From positions 1-5,204 of the forward strand of contig JAIRKX010000154.1 of the NCBI GenBank assembly GCA_031259805.1: a stretch of 5,204 nucleotides of DNA. Reading direction: 5' to 3'. Under the pieces are notes generated by a model. The model was not told the origin of the DNA, searched no databases, and saw only the letters and a program-made list of their open reading frames with translations. Numbering within the stretch: the first letter of the stretch is position 1; the number at the start of each line of letters is the position of its first letter. The position numbers were made by a program, and so were the translations under genes. Shown here one piece after another: positions 5,065-5,204 of the stretch. Source of the DNA: Prevotellaceae bacterium (GTDB lineage Bacteria > Bacteroidota > Bacteroidia > Bacteroidales > UBA932).

Positions 5065-5204
5065 ATGCTTACAAAGACAATGACAGCAAAATGCGAAAAT
5101 AGGCGATTACAGGGGGTACAAAGCGGCAATCCTCAACAAAATGAGGATAATATCGCTTGTCAAGATTACTTTAAACCGGATTTTGGGGGTATCTATGAGA
5201 TGCT
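5065..5204 (+). CDS. Unidentified protein, N-terminal 46 codons (runs off right edge)
   Basis: An open frame starts at ATG 5065 and has no stop through the last base; a second in-frame ATG is at 5080. Translation begins MLTKTMTAKCENRRLQGVQS, continues with a polar Gln/Asn/Asp-rich part (about residues 18-35), then DYFKPDFGGIYEM (34-46). No signal peptide, membrane segment or known motif is visible, and I do not recognise the family. Support for a real gene: the full-consensus promoter 60 bp upstream, an A-rich start context (AACCAGAA before ATG), lack of stops in AT-rich DNA, and ordinary amino-acid composition. Its AT-rich setting after two repeat elements hints at accessory DNA. The start is likely but unproven. 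Confidence 0.55.
   Translation, partial: MLTKTMTAKCENRRLQGVQSGNPQQNEDNIACQDYFKPDFGGIYEM

Overview
The window looks like part of a Bacteroidota (probably Bacteroidales) chromosome. The sequence evidence is promoter style: four candidate promoters carry an exact TAnnTTTG -7 box (the Bacteroidetes primary-sigma consensus), and start codons lack convincing Shine-Dalgarno sequences and sit behind A/T-rich leaders. Coding DNA is of roughly balanced GC. The last ~350 bases are visibly AT-richer.

Layout. Bases 1-798 (+) are the 3' end of nuoN, a membrane proton-pumping subunit of respiratory complex I, cut by the left window edge. Converging on it is a type-I-like glutamine synthetase gene (839-2332, -) with its own promoter overlapping a 16-bp palindrome. 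Upstream on the same strand lie mqnD (2502-3350, -) and mqnB (3368-4018, -), two enzymes of the futalosine route to menaquinone, set head to tail and almost certainly one transcript. A 54-bp gap separates mqnB from the divergent folE (4073-4669, +), GTP cyclohydrolase I; the gap holds two opposed -7 boxes only 4 bp apart.

From 4670 to 5064 there is no convincing gene. The stretch holds a 71-bp inverted-repeat element able to form a branched foldback (4708-4778), ten degenerate tandem heptamers (4789-4858), an A-tract-rich segment and a full-consensus promoter (TTTG-N20-TACCTTTG, 4974-5005). That promoter points at a reading frame starting at 5065 that is still open at the right edge (first ~46 codons). 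I do not recognise this protein; it is the least explained part of the window.

How the genes fit together. NuoN belongs to the enzyme that reduces quinone with NADH, and MqnB/MqnD make the naphthoquinone precursor of menaquinone, its likely acceptor. FolE starts tetrahydrofolate (or other pterin) synthesis from GTP, and glutamine synthetase assimilates ammonium. Apart from the mqnB-mqnD pair this is housekeeping metabolism without evidence of one shared system. I see no rRNA, tRNA, CRISPR array or recognisable transposase.
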